Below are positions 7,402-7,403 of a stretch of 7,403 nucleotides of DNA, piece after piece; within the stretch, counting starts at the first letter, position 1; each line of letters starts with the position of its first letter. The stretch comes from Candidatus Poribacteria bacterium (GTDB taxonomy: Bacteria > Poribacteria > WGA-4E > B28-G17), in NCBI GenBank assembly GCA_003645735.1, contig QNBQ01000065.1, positions 1 through 7,403 of the forward strand, written 5' to 3'. A program made the translations under genes and the position numbers. The notes under the pieces were generated by a model. It did no database searches. It was not told the origin of the DNA and saw only the letters and a list, made by a program, of their open reading frames with translations.

Positions 7402-7403
7402 GA

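Overview
The window is a compact, GC-rich bacterial chromosomal segment. It has five protein-coding genes, two of them cut by the window edges, and almost no non-coding DNA. No rRNA, tRNA, CRISPR array, insertion sequence or phage gene was recognised. The coding strands are purine-rich, Arg is often AGG and Ile is often ATA. Three genes are core metabolism (leuS, purL, folD). The two partial genes at the edges carry accessory domains: TPR repeats with a C-terminal beta-sandwich on the left, and a DUF1349/concanavalin-A-like domain on the right. Such TPR proteins with a 'WRIIGPF' beta-sandwich, and DUF1349-like proteins, are in my recollection common in Candidatus Poribacteria and in some Planctomycetes-like lineages. 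An uncultured bacterium of that kind is my best guess, held with low confidence; no marker here settles the taxonomy.

Layout: on the + strand, the 3' part of a TPR/beta-sandwich gene (ends 979) is followed by a 106-bp gap with a good extended -10 promoter. Then come leuS (1086-3566) and, 12 bases later, purL (3579-5966), which together look like an operon. On the - strand, a partial DUF1349-like gene (enters from the right edge, ends 6850) is followed 13 bases later by folD (6836 down to 5970), preceded by a near-perfect Shine-Dalgarno. purL and folD converge tail to tail with only 3 bases between their stop codons, across an imperfect inverted repeat.

Functionally, purL (step 4 of de novo purine synthesis) and folD (the route to 10-formyl-tetrahydrofolate, the formyl donor for purine synthesis) are metabolically linked. 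leuS charges tRNA-Leu. The edge genes are probably unrelated to these pathways.

The most interesting observation is in FolD. The lysine that catalyses the cyclohydrolase reaction (K54 in E. coli, K56 in human MTHFD1) aligns without gaps to glutamine (Q53), and two further folate-site motifs differ from the usual form (KDVDG is KDVEG; PCTP is PPTA). This predicts a dehydrogenase that may lack cyclohydrolase activity. Secondary points are a PurL that resembles the long PurS-PurL fusion family but lacks the PurS part, and a LeuRS without the leucine-specific insertion. I found no clearly new multi-gene system.
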